A stretch of DNA of 64,000 nucleotides from Brevundimonas intermedia (GCF_004614235.1 NZ_SPVH01000001.1:186001-250000); one strand, 5' to 3'; positions 44,806 to 51,421 are shown, counted from the stretch's first letter. Made by a program: numbers and translations. The notes: generated by a model from the letters alone, not told the origin.

Positions 44806-45612
44806 TTAGCGGAACAGGCCCAGCAGGATCGAGCTGGACGAGTTGGCGATCGACAGCGCCTGCACGCCAAGCTGTTGCTTGGTTTGCAGGGCGGTCAGGC
44901 GGGCGCTTTCCTTGGCCAGGTCGGCGTCCACCAGGTTGCCGATGCCGGCTTCGGTCGCGTCTTGCAGCTTGCTGACGAAGCTGACCTGACGGCTGACCGA
45001 CTTGGACTGGGTGCCCAAGGTGGCCAGAGCCGTCGTGACGGTCTTCAGCGCTGCATCCACAGCCGTCGTGGTGGCTGCGCCAGCGGCGATGGCGCCCGTG
45101 TTGACGGCGGTCAGGGTCGCATCGCCCGATTGCGAGGCGGCGAAACCGACGCCGTAGGTGCCGCCCGACGTATTGGTCGTCAGGTTGGTCACGCCGGCGG
45201 TGGACCACAGGTTGACGCCGTCGAAGCTGGCGCCCGAGAGCGCCGAGGCGACTTCCTTGCCCATGGCGTTGTAGTCGGCCAGGTAGGCCGTCTGCGCGTC
45301 GCCGGTCGAGGAGGCGATGTTGACCGCGAGGGCCTTCATCTCTTCCAGAGCCGACGTCGCCGTTTCACCCGCAGCCAAGGCGACGTCGATGATCGACTGA
45401 CCGCGTTGCAACGAGCCCTTGACGGCGTCCATGGCGCCCATGTTGGCGCGCTGGGTCGTGGCGATGGCGAAGATCGCGCCATTGTCCTTGGCCGACGAGA
45501 CCTTCTGACCGGTGTTGATGCGGTTTTGGGTCGTTTCCAGCTGGGCGTTGGTCTTGTTCAGGTTCTGCAGCGCGATCGAAGCGCCGTAGTTCGTGTTGAT
45601 GCTGTTAGCCAT
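44806..45612 (-). CDS. flagellin (alpha type), copy 2
   Basis: A 268-aa flagellin of the same short form. The first 50 residues are identical to copy 1 as far as read (SINTNYGASIALQNLNKTNA), and the end is LSIANSSSSILLGLFR. The centre (TTNTSGGTYGVGFAASQSGD) differs from the other copies. It lies between copy 1 and copy 3 with gaps of 114 and 144 bp and has no sigma-54 promoter motif of its own in the gap. Confidence 0.95.
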   Translation of the reverse strand: MANSINTNYGASIALQNLNKTNAQLETTQNRINTGQKVSSAKDNGAIFAIATTQRANMGAMDAVKGSLQRGQSIIDVALAAGETATSALEEMKALAVNIASSTGDAQTAYLADYNAMGKEVASALSGASFDGVNLWSTAGVTNLTTNTSGGTYGVGFAASQSGDATLTAVNTGAIAAGAATTTAVDAALKTVTTALATLGTQSKSVSRQVSFVSKLQDATEAGIGNLVDADLAKESARLTALQTKQQLGVQALSIANSSSSILLGLFR

Positions 45613-45675
45613 TTTGGCTGTCCTTCTTCACTTCGTGATGGCCGCCGCCATTTTGGCGACGGGAGCGTTTTGCTC
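45613..45675 (-). ncRNA. conserved flagellin mRNA leader, copy 2
   Basis: Identical in sequence to leader copy 1 over the hairpins GAGCAAAACGCTC, CGCCAAAATGGCG and TCACGAAGTGA, the Shine-Dalgarno AAGGAC and the start-codon hairpin AGCCAAAATGGCT. The identity extends to the join with the coding region, which indicates a recent duplication. Confidence 0.7.
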
Positions 45676-45756
45676 AGGGTGTGGCGGCCGGACGATGCCG
45701 GCCCCCGATGACGAAGCCTTGGCGCGATCCGCCGAAACGGATCACGCCTCCGGGCC

Positions 45757-46563
45757 TCAGCGGAATAGGCTCATCAGGATCGAGCTGGACGAGTTGGCGA
45801 TCGACAGCGCCTGCACGCCAAGCTGTTGCTTGGTCTGCAGCGCGGTCAGCTTGGCGCTTTCCTTGGCCAGATCCGCGTCCACCAGATTGCCGATGCCGGC
45901 TTCGGTCGCGTCCTGCAGCTTGTTGACGAAGGTCATCTGGCGACCGACCGACTTGGACTGGGTGCCCAGGGTGGCCAGGCTGGTCGTCACGGTCTTGATG
46001 GCGGCGTCCACGTTGGCGACGGTCGCATTGGCGGCCGTGATCGCGCCGGTGTTGACGGCGGTCAGGGTGGCGTCGGCCGAAGGCGCGGCGGCGAAGCCGA
46101 TGGCGTAGGTGCCCCCCGAGGTGTTGGTGGTCAGGTTGGTGACGGCGGCGGTCGTCCACAGGTTCGCGCCGTCGAAGCTGGCGCCGGACAGAGCCGAGGC
46201 GACTTCCTTGCCCAGGGCGTTGTAGTCGGCGAGATAGGCCGTCTGCGCGTCACCGGTCGAGGATGCGATGTTGACCGCCAGGGCCTTCATTTCTTCCAGG
46301 GCCGAAGTCGCGGTGTCGCCGGCGGCCAGGGCCACGTCGACGATCGACTGACCGCGTTGCAGCGAGTTCTTGACCGCATCCATGGCACCCATGTTGGCGC
46401 GCTGGGTCGTGGCGATGGCGAAGATCGCGCCATTGTCCTTGGCGGAGGAAACCTTCTGACCGGTGTTGATGCGGTTCTGGGTGGTTTCCAGCTGGGCGTT
46501 GGTCTTGTTCAGGTTCTGCAGCGCGATCGATGCGCCGTAGTTCGTGTTGATGCTGTTAGCCAT
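45757..46563 (-). CDS. flagellin (alpha type), copy 3
   Basis: A 268-aa flagellin driven by its own sigma-54 promoter at 46639-46653. Close in sequence to copy 2, with a different centre (TTNTSGGTYAIGFAAAPSAD). Ends LSIANSSSSILMSLFR. It is the first gene of a likely three-gene transcript (copies 3, 2, 1). Like the others it lacks the D2/D3 domains found in enterobacterial flagellin. Confidence 0.95.
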   Translation of the reverse strand: MANSINTNYGASIALQNLNKTNAQLETTQNRINTGQKVSSAKDNGAIFAIATTQRANMGAMDAVKNSLQRGQSIVDVALAAGDTATSALEEMKALAVNIASSTGDAQTAYLADYNALGKEVASALSGASFDGANLWTTAAVTNLTTNTSGGTYAIGFAAAPSADATLTAVNTGAITAANATVANVDAAIKTVTTSLATLGTQSKSVGRQMTFVNKLQDATEAGIGNLVDADLAKESAKLTALQTKQQLGVQALSIANSSSSILMSLFR

Positions 46564-46626
46564 TTTGGCTGGTCCTTTTCACTTCGGTGACATCCGGCGT
46601 CTTTTGTCGCCAGGAGCTTTTTGCTC
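46564..46626 (-). ncRNA. conserved flagellin mRNA leader, copy 3
   Basis: Hairpins GAGCAAAAAGCTC (5' end), GGCGACAAAAGACGCC, TCACCGAAGTGA and the start-codon hairpin AGCCAAAATGGCT. Stems are kept while loop and arm bases change, compared with copies 1 and 2. The first hairpin begins about 13 bases after the -12 element, so it probably forms at the 5' end of the transcript. Confidence 0.7.
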
Positions 46627-46638
46627 GGTGGGTAAGAA

Positions 46639-46653
46639 GCAATTGCCGGGCCA
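46639..46653 (-). promoter_or_regulatory. sigma-54 promoter of flagellin copy 3
   Basis: The minus strand reads TGGCCCGGCAATTGC: GG, then ten bases, then GC, the invariant -24/-12 spacing of sigma-54 promoters. The transcript should start about 12 bases further on, just before the first leader hairpin. Confidence 0.85.
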
Positions 46654-46696
46654 CAAACGCAGACCGACAAATCTTCTAAGCTACTGTTTTCGTATA

Positions 46697-46709
46697 TTAA
46701 TCTTTGATT
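46697..46709 (-). promoter_or_regulatory. candidate IHF site
   Basis: AATCAAAGATTAA on the minus strand matches the IHF consensus WATCAANNNNTTR with one mismatch. It lies in an AT-rich patch (46681-46710) in otherwise GC-rich DNA, between the sigma-54 promoter and the ftr sites, as expected for a looping site. Confidence 0.5.
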
Positions 46710-46723
46710 TACCGTCCTTCCTG

Positions 46724-46773
46724 CTCGGCAGAACTTGCCGAGCGAGGATGATCGCTCGGCAAGATTTGCCGAG
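46724..46773. promoter_or_regulatory. pair of ftr (FlbD-binding) sites upstream of flagellin copy 3
   Basis: Two 19-bp palindromes: CTCGGCAGAACTTGCCGAG (46724-46742) and CTCGGCAAGATTTGCCGAG (46755-46773), 31 bp centre to centre (about three helical turns). They lie 71-120 bp upstream of the -24/-12 element. Caulobacter FlbD binds such flagellar transcription regulation (ftr) sites; I infer FlbD here. Confidence 0.8.
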
Positions 46774-46838
46774 AGACGGGCGAAAGCTGGGGCGCGGACC
46801 TGGGTCCGTCCGCGCCGAATGCGTGGGGACGCGCCGCC

Positions 46839-47657
46839 TTAGTTGCGGAACAGGCTCATCAGGATCTGGCTGGACGAGTTGGCGATCGACAGCGCCTGGA
46901 CGCCCAGTTGCTGCTTCGTCTGCAGGGCGGTCAGCCTGGCGCTTTCCTTGGCCAGGTCGGCGTCCACCAGGTTGCCGATGCCGGCTTCGGTGGCGTCCTG
47001 GAGCTTGCCGACGAAGGTAAGCTGGCGGCCGACCGACTTGGACTGGGTGCCCAGGGTGGCCAGGTTGGCGGTGACTTCCTTGATGGCGGCGTCGACGATG
47101 GTCGTCGTGGCCCCGGCGCGGGCAGCCGTGCCGGCCGAGACGGCGACGATGGGAGCCGCTGCGGCCTTGTCGACCGTGCCGAAGCCGATCTGGTAGCTGC
47201 CGCCGCTGACATTGGTGGTCAGCGAGGTGGCGGTGGTGGTGTTCCACAGGTTGACGCCGTCGAACGACGCGCCCTTCAGCGAGGAGTCGATTTCCTTACC
47301 CAAGGCGTTGAAATCGGCCAGATAAGCGATTTCGGCATCGGAGCCGGCGACCGACGACTGGATGTTGACCGCCAGCTGCTTCATTTCTTCGAGCGCTGCG
47401 GTGACGGTGTCGCCGGCGGCGAGCGCCACGTCGACGACAGCCTGTCCGCGCTGCAGCGAATTCTTGACCGCATCCATGGCGCCCATGTTGGCGCGCTGGG
47501 TCGTCGCGATGGCGTAGATCGCGCCGTTATCCTTGGCGGTGGCGACTTTCAGGCCCGTGTTGACACGGTTCTGCGCGCGCTCCAACTGAGCGTTGGTCGC
47601 ATTGAGGTTCTGCAGCGCAATGGCGGCGCCGTAATTCGTATTGATGCTGTTAGCCAT
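46839..47657 (-). CDS. flagellin (alpha type), copy 4 (first in array)
   Basis: A 272-aa flagellin, the most distinct of the four alpha copies (starts ANSINTNYGAAIALQNLNAT; ends SSSQILMSLFRN). It has its own sigma-54 promoter and ftr sites upstream, and a separate promoter region lies between it and copy 3, so it can be expressed apart from the others. Centre SLTTNVSGGSYQIGFGTVDK is short. Confidence 0.95.
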   Translation of the reverse strand: MANSINTNYGAAIALQNLNATNAQLERAQNRVNTGLKVATAKDNGAIYAIATTQRANMGAMDAVKNSLQRGQAVVDVALAAGDTVTAALEEMKQLAVNIQSSVAGSDAEIAYLADFNALGKEIDSSLKGASFDGVNLWNTTTATSLTTNVSGGSYQIGFGTVDKAAAAPIVAVSAGTAARAGATTTIVDAAIKEVTANLATLGTQSKSVGRQLTFVGKLQDATEAGIGNLVDADLAKESARLTALQTKQQLGVQALSIANSSSQILMSLFRN

Positions 47658-47722
47658 TTTGGCTGTCCTTTTTCACTTCGTGTGATGTCAGGCGCCATTT
47701 TAGCGCCAGGAGCATTTTGCTC
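47658..47722 (-). ncRNA. conserved flagellin mRNA leader, copy 4
   Basis: Hairpins GAGCAAAATGCTC (5' end), GGCGCTAAAATGGCGCC, TCACACGAAGTGA and the start-codon hairpin AGCCAAAATGGCT with Shine-Dalgarno AAGGAC. Compared with the other copies, stem bases change in pairs (for example GGCGC/GCGCC here, CGCC/GGCG in copies 1 and 2), which supports a real RNA structure. Confidence 0.7.
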
Positions 47723-47735
47723 GGGCTTCCTAAGA

Positions 47736-47750
47736 GCAAGCGCGAGGCCA
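47736..47750 (-). promoter_or_regulatory. sigma-54 promoter of flagellin copy 4
   Basis: TGGCCTCGCGCTTGC on the minus strand has GG-N10-GC spacing. It is followed 13 bases later by the first leader hairpin, exactly as at copy 3. Confidence 0.85.
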
Positions 47751-47821
47751 GCTCAAAACGGAGCGGCGGCCAGACGCCTCCCTTGTTTTTGTTGGATTTA
47801 TTTCCGTGTTCAGCAGGGCGA

Positions 47822-47860
47822 CCCGGCAAGCCTGCCCCTGGGGCGGCAGAAGTTGCCGAG
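47822..47860. promoter_or_regulatory. ftr (FlbD-binding) sites upstream of flagellin copy 4
   Basis: GGCGGCAGAAGTTGCCGAG (47842-47860) is a near match to the ftr palindromes at copy 3; CCCGGCAAGCCTGCCCCTG (47822-47840) is a weaker second copy. An AT-rich patch at 47784-47813 lies between them and the promoter. The sites run up to the o-spanin stop codon at 47877. Confidence 0.65.
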
Positions 47861-47876
47861 CCGTTTGTGCAGGGTG

Positions 47877-48188
47877 TCAGTCCGGCGGCCGCTTGAGGCC
47901 ATGTTGCGCATCCTGCATCGCCCGTTCGGCCAGCAGGGTCTCGACCGCCAGACGCCTGGCGCCGTCGCAGGCGACGATCTGGGCGCCACGCTGGGCATAG
48001 GCCGCGTCCAGATCTCCTGCCGTGGGATCAGGCGGCAGGGTCGCCAGGGCGCACGGCCGCTTCGCCGCCTCCGGCAACGTCAGCCGCGCCGGCGCAACCG
48101 TCGAGATCGGGGGCGAGCCGGCACAGCTCGCGGTCATGGCGGCACAGACGATCAGCGCGGCGGTGTTCCAAGGGATGGTCGGCGTCAT
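47877..48188 (-). CDS. o-spanin-like (Rz1) lipoprotein
   Basis: A 103-aa protein starting at ATG 48188 (MTPTIPWNTAALIVC). A hydrophobic stretch and lipobox MTASC (lipidated Cys21) are followed by a short periplasmic part with APARLTLPEAAKRPCALATLPPD. It starts inside the i-spanin gene in another frame and overlaps it by 161 bases, the classic Rz/Rz1 layout. It should tether to the outer membrane and pair with the i-spanin to fuse the membranes at lysis. Confidence 0.7.
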   Translation of the reverse strand: MTPTIPWNTAALIVCAAMTASCAGSPPISTVAPARLTLPEAAKRPCALATLPPDPTAGDLDAAYAQRGAQIVACDGARRLAVETLLAERAMQDAQHGLKRPPD

Positions 48189-48507
48189 CGGCGCTCCTGG
48201 CCTGTGTGACGGCGGTCGCGGTCGCCCGTTCCACCGCCGTCGTCCTGTGTTGATAGTGATCGACGCGAACGGCCTGGGCCGCCGCACCAGCGGTCTCGAT
48301 GCGCCTGGCGTCGGCTTGCGCGGTCGCGACGGCGACGGCGTCTCGCGCTTGGGACCGGGCGGTCTCCAGGCGCTTCTGCTGAAGGTCCAGCGGGTCCCAG
48401 CGAAAGCCCAACCCGCCCAGCAGGGCGAAAGACAGGGCCAGCGTCGCTACGCCCGCCGCCCACCAACCCAGCGGGGTCAGCGCGCGCAGCATCGATCCCG
48501 CGCTCAT
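48028..48507 (-). CDS. i-spanin-like (Rz) protein
   Basis: A 159-aa protein with a single N-terminal anchor (about residues 13-31, GWWAAGVATLALSFALLGG) followed by a coiled coil (LDLQQKRLETARSQARDAVA and on). The last 50 residues are shaped by the overlapping o-spanin frame. ATGA overlap with the endolysin gene. This topology and placement fit the inner-membrane member of a spanin pair; the sequence itself is too variable to name a family. Confidence 0.65.
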   Translation of the reverse strand: MSAGSMLRALTPLGWWAAGVATLALSFALLGGLGFRWDPLDLQQKRLETARSQARDAVAVATAQADARRIETAGAAAQAVRVDHYQHRTTAVERATATAVTQARSADDADHPLEHRRADRLCRHDRELCRLAPDLDGCAGAADVAGGGEAAVRPGDPAA

Positions 48508-48887
48508 GGGAAGGCCTTTCGATCCAGTTCGAAATGCGGGCCGTCGCGCAGCGTCTTCCAGTCCCCGCCCCAGATCAGCGGCGTCTTCAGATCGGCGGCC
48601 GCCGCCTTGAACGCCTGGGCGATCCGGCCATACAGCGGCCAGTCCCAGCGCACCTGACCCTCGACCAGGGCGGCGACATCGACCGCGTGACCCGTCAAAT
48701 GGCGCGAGCGCAGCGTGCGGCTGGCCCCGGCCTTGACCAGCGCCGCCTGACGCGTCGCCGTGCGCAGGCCCTCCGTGATCATGAAGTCGACAGAAGATCG
48801 CAGGATCGCCGCCTCAACCACCGCCGTCAGCGCCGGATGGACGCCGACAAGCCGCGCCCGCGACCGGGTGGAAAGCCGAAAACTCAT
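48504..48887 (-). CDS. M15 family peptidase endolysin
   Basis: A 127-aa protein starting at ATG 48887 (SFRLSTRSRARLVGVHPAL). The metal-binding motif SRHLTGHAVDVAALVEG (H-x6-D) and the last His in DGPHFELDRKAF are those of L-Ala-D-Glu or D-Ala-D-Ala peptidases of phage origin (VanY/Ply500 type). FMITEGLRTATRQAALVKAGAS is the second family block. No signal peptide, so release needs a holin. Coupled to both neighbours by ATGA overlaps. Confidence 0.88.
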   Translation of the reverse strand: MSFRLSTRSRARLVGVHPALTAVVEAAILRSSVDFMITEGLRTATRQAALVKAGASRTLRSRHLTGHAVDVAALVEGQVRWDWPLYGRIAQAFKAAAADLKTPLIWGGDWKTLRDGPHFELDRKAFP

Positions 48888-49147
48888 GGCCGGCCTCCCA
48901 TCATCTTCAGCCGGGCGTTTGCCAGAAGGGCGACCAGTTGCTGGGCTGTGGGCGCCACCAGATAGAGGACCAGGATCAGGGCCAGCAGTCCCATCAGCCC
49001 ATCCGTCATCCTGGGCAACATCTCGGGCGGCATCCGCCCCACAGTCCGCATCAGCAGCACCCACAGCCCCGCGCTGACGGCGAAGGCGTAGAGCCGGCGA
49101 AACAGCCAGCGCCCTTCCGCCAGCGGCTCTATCGTCGGTCGGGTCAT
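48884..49147 (-). CDS. small two-span membrane protein, holin candidate
   Basis: An 87-aa protein with two hydrophobic segments (about residues 18-35 and 48-70) and basic ends (MTRPTIEPLAEGRWLFRRL; ARLKMMGGRP). Size, topology and place just before the endolysin gene fit a phage or gene transfer agent holin. No family motif seen. Coupled by ATGA to the 51-aa protein upstream and to the endolysin downstream. Confidence 0.65.
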   Translation of the reverse strand: MTRPTIEPLAEGRWLFRRLYAFAVSAGLWVLLMRTVGRMPPEMLPRMTDGLMGLLALILVLYLVAPTAQQLVALLANARLKMMGGRP

Positions 49148-49299
49148 TGTTCGTCCTCCTTGTCATAGGTTTCCACGACGCAGCGTCCGTCCCAGCCGGA
49201 CTGGGCGCGCCATTCCCCGTCGCTGAGGCTGTCGGGCGCTTCCCACGCCTCGGGCTCCAGCACTTCGACCGGCTCGGCCGGATGCCGCCGCCGGCTCAT
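49144..49299 (-). CDS. acidic 51-aa protein in the tail-fibre/lysis cassette
   Basis: Starts at ATG 49299, overlapping the tail-fibre stop, and ends overlapping the holin candidate start (ATGA on both sides). The sequence is acidic and has three Trp (EPEAWEAPDSLSDGEWRAQSG, GWDGRCVVETYDKEDEQ) with no membrane span. No family recognised. Its tight coupling on both sides supports it as a real gene. Confidence 0.6.
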   Translation of the reverse strand: MSRRRHPAEPVEVLEPEAWEAPDSLSDGEWRAQSGWDGRCVVETYDKEDEQ

Positions 49300-50750
49300 C
49301 CGACGGCCGTGATGCGAACGGCGCCCGCCGCGCCGGGACCGCCAAGGCCTGCGGCGGTCAGACCCGCGCCGCCGCCCCCTCCGCCTGCGCCGAAGGTCGC
49401 GCCTGCGCCGCCGGGACTTCCGGCGCCGCTCGCCGATGCGGTCCCGCCGCCGCCGCCTCCACCGGACAACGACAGATGGGGCATGACGACGATCGAACCC
49501 GCCGCACCCGCCGCCCCACCTGCGGCCAGACATCCGCACCAGCCGCCGCACCCGCCAGGTCCTCCAGCACGCGCACCATCGGACGCGCTCAGCCCGCCGC
49601 CAGCGCCGCCGCCGCGGGGTCCATCGGGACAGACCGTCTCGCCGCCGGTCGCTGCTGTGGTCGTGATCGATGAGCCGCCGCCGGGGTTGGCGACGCGCAA
49701 ACCCAGGCCGCCGGCGCCGCCCAGGCCCGCGCTGGCGCTACCTGTCGCACCGCCGAGGCCGCCCGAGGCGCGCAGCAAAACGTCGCCGCCCGCCGCGATG
49801 CGGCTCTCGCCTCCCGCAGCACCCCCAACGCCGCCCGCGCCGACGGTGATGGTCAATGCATCTTCGAGATCGTCAGTGGACCAGCAGCCTTGCGTCAGGC
49901 CGCCCGCGCCGCCGCCCCCGCCCCCGAAACGCGCGGTTCCAGCCGGCCCAGCCAGCCCAGCGCCGCCCCCTCCTCCGCCGCCGACGCAAGCCACTTCGAG
50001 CCAGCGCGCCCAGGACGGCGCGACATAGTCGCCGTCTGCGGTGAACAGGGTCGTCTCACGCCTGACGGCTCCCAGGTCGAAGGCGACGCGGCCGGTGGCG
50101 CGGTCCACGCGAAACACGCTCCGCCATGTCCCCGAGTCGTCGCAGGCCTTGAGCCCCAGATCGTCCTCGCCGATCAGGCCAAGTTCGGCGCGGGCGGCAT
50201 ATCCGCTCTGGAACAGCAGCGACAGTACATCGGCCGCCGCTTCCTTGTTCAGCGTCAGACGCAGGTCGCCGTCGCCGCCCTCCTCCACGCCGCGCGCGGT
50301 GAACAGGGCGGCGTTGATCTTGGCGGACAGGGGATTGGCGTCATCGGCGGTCGTGCCCGGGCCCAGCCGCGCCAAACCTTGAGCCTCGCCCAACCGTTCG
50401 CCGAGCGCGACCCAGCCCGCGTCGGTCCGCACCAGAACGGCTGGCTCGTCCAGCACCACGGCGATCAGGCCATTGGGCGTCGGCACGACGGTCCAGCCGC
50501 CCGCCTCGAACCGCATCAAGCTTCCGCTTGCTCGCCCGCCCCAGGCGGCCCCCTCCACATCGTCCGGCAGGATATAAAGGTCGCCGTCGGCCGGAGCGGG
50601 CGCCTGAACCGCCGTGGTCCGGCTGACCACCGCCGTTTGCAGCAGGGCGTCCAGCCGGGTCAGGGCCGTGTTCAGGGTCACGTGCTTCTGCATCTGTCCC
50701 GCCGCCAGATAAGGCAGGGCCAGACGCGCACTGAAGTCGTCGCTCATCAT
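49296..50750 (-). CDS. DUF2793 tail fibre protein with glycine-rich tip
   Basis: A 484-aa protein. The first 110 residues are DUF2793 (ARLALPYLAAGQMQKHVTLN, ALTRLDALLQTAVVS, PADGDLYILP), the domain of the Rhodobacter capsulatus gene transfer agent tail fibre. A middle part follows (about 110-225, DLRLTLNKEAAADVLSLLFQ). The last 230 residues are very Gly-rich (GGGGGGGAGLAG and GGGGGGAGG, TITVGAGGVGG), like the glycine-rich receptor-binding tips of T-even gp38 adhesins. The two ATG codons at 50750 and 50747 are both usable after GGAGAGA. It should bind a host surface receptor. Confidence 0.88.
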   Translation of the reverse strand: MMSDDFSARLALPYLAAGQMQKHVTLNTALTRLDALLQTAVVSRTTAVQAPAPADGDLYILPDDVEGAAWGGRASGSLMRFEAGGWTVVPTPNGLIAVVLDEPAVLVRTDAGWVALGERLGEAQGLARLGPGTTADDANPLSAKINAALFTARGVEEGGDGDLRLTLNKEAAADVLSLLFQSGYAARAELGLIGEDDLGLKACDDSGTWRSVFRVDRATGRVAFDLGAVRRETTLFTADGDYVAPSWARWLEVACVGGGGGGGAGLAGPAGTARFGGGGGGAGGLTQGCWSTDDLEDALTITVGAGGVGGAAGGESRIAAGGDVLLRASGGLGGATGSASAGLGGAGGLGLRVANPGGGSSITTTAATGGETVCPDGPRGGGAGGGLSASDGARAGGPGGCGGWCGCLAAGGAAGAAGSIVVMPHLSLSGGGGGGGTASASGAGSPGGAGATFGAGGGGGGAGLTAAGLGGPGAAGAVRITAVG

Positions 50751-50891
50751 TCTCTCCGTTGTCGTCGGAGATCAGTCTGGGCGCGGCCCTACCTCAGGCC
50801 GGAAGATGGTCGATACGATGGACTAGGCCGTTGTTTTCAGACGGCTTCGGTTTGCAAAATATGCAGGCTAGACCGGTTCAACCCGCGCATC

Positions 50892-51353
50892 TCAGTCGTG
50901 AAGATAGACGATCCGCTTCAGCGTCTGGTCGTTTTGCACCCGCGCCTCATGCATCTCGTGGTCGCCGCTGGCGCGCGCATTGGCCTCGGTGTCCTCGACC
51001 CAGTGGGTGCTTTCGATGTGTTTCTGCAGCGCCCGCGCCGCCATCAGCTGGCCGGGGAAAAAGGTGTCCACGATGTCGCCCGCGAGGGGCACAGTGCCGG
51101 TCGCCGTGTCGATGGCCATATAGGCCCCCATCCGCGCAAGTGTCGCCGGCGTCGCCTTGGCCCGCACGGCCTGAAGCATCAGCCAGCCCCCGGTTCCGAC
51201 TGTATAGACCGTGCCGACGACCGGCACCCAGGTCAGCATGGCGTCCAGCCCCAGGCCGAACGGCCCGATGCCGATCACGCGGTCGGACAGCTTCTTTACG
51301 CCCTCGACATTGGACCAGATGTTCTCGATATCCCGGATCGACCGTCTGGCCAT
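50892..51353 (-). CDS. DUF4112 family protein
   Basis: A 153-aa protein. ATG 51353 is preceded by GGAGGG five bases upstream, better than the TTG at 51365. LSDRVIGIGPFGLGLDAMLTWVPVVGTVYTV and ATGTVPLAGDIVDTFFPG are the DUF4112 core, with one or two membrane-dipping helices. The C-terminus is acidic and His-rich (SGDHEMHEARVQNDQ). Family function is unknown. Divergent to the EEP gene. Confidence 0.87.
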   Translation of the reverse strand: MARRSIRDIENIWSNVEGVKKLSDRVIGIGPFGLGLDAMLTWVPVVGTVYTVGTGGWLMLQAVRAKATPATLARMGAYMAIDTATGTVPLAGDIVDTFFPGQLMAARALQKHIESTHWVEDTEANARASGDHEMHEARVQNDQTLKRIVYLHD

Positions 51354-51421
51354 GTCGCCCTCCAAAGCGTCGCCTTAACGCGGCGCGACGCTTCGCGTTC
51401 AATCCGAGAGATACGTCTTCG

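Noticed and set aside
44062-46590. Long plus-strand open frames opposite the flagellins (549 and 254 codons)
   Set aside because: They repeat the same Arg/Gly/Asp-rich pattern once per flagellin copy, which shows that they are shadows of the duplicated genes.
49147-50028. A Pro/Ala-rich 293-codon plus-strand open frame
   Set aside because: It is the complement of the glycine-rich tail fibre tip (Gly codons read back as Pro/Ala), not an extensin-like protein.
47877-50750. Remnant of a degraded prophage
   Set aside because: All six genes look intact and tightly coupled, with no pseudogenes, att-like repeats or tRNA junction at the edges, so a maintained function is more likely than decay; this remains an inference.
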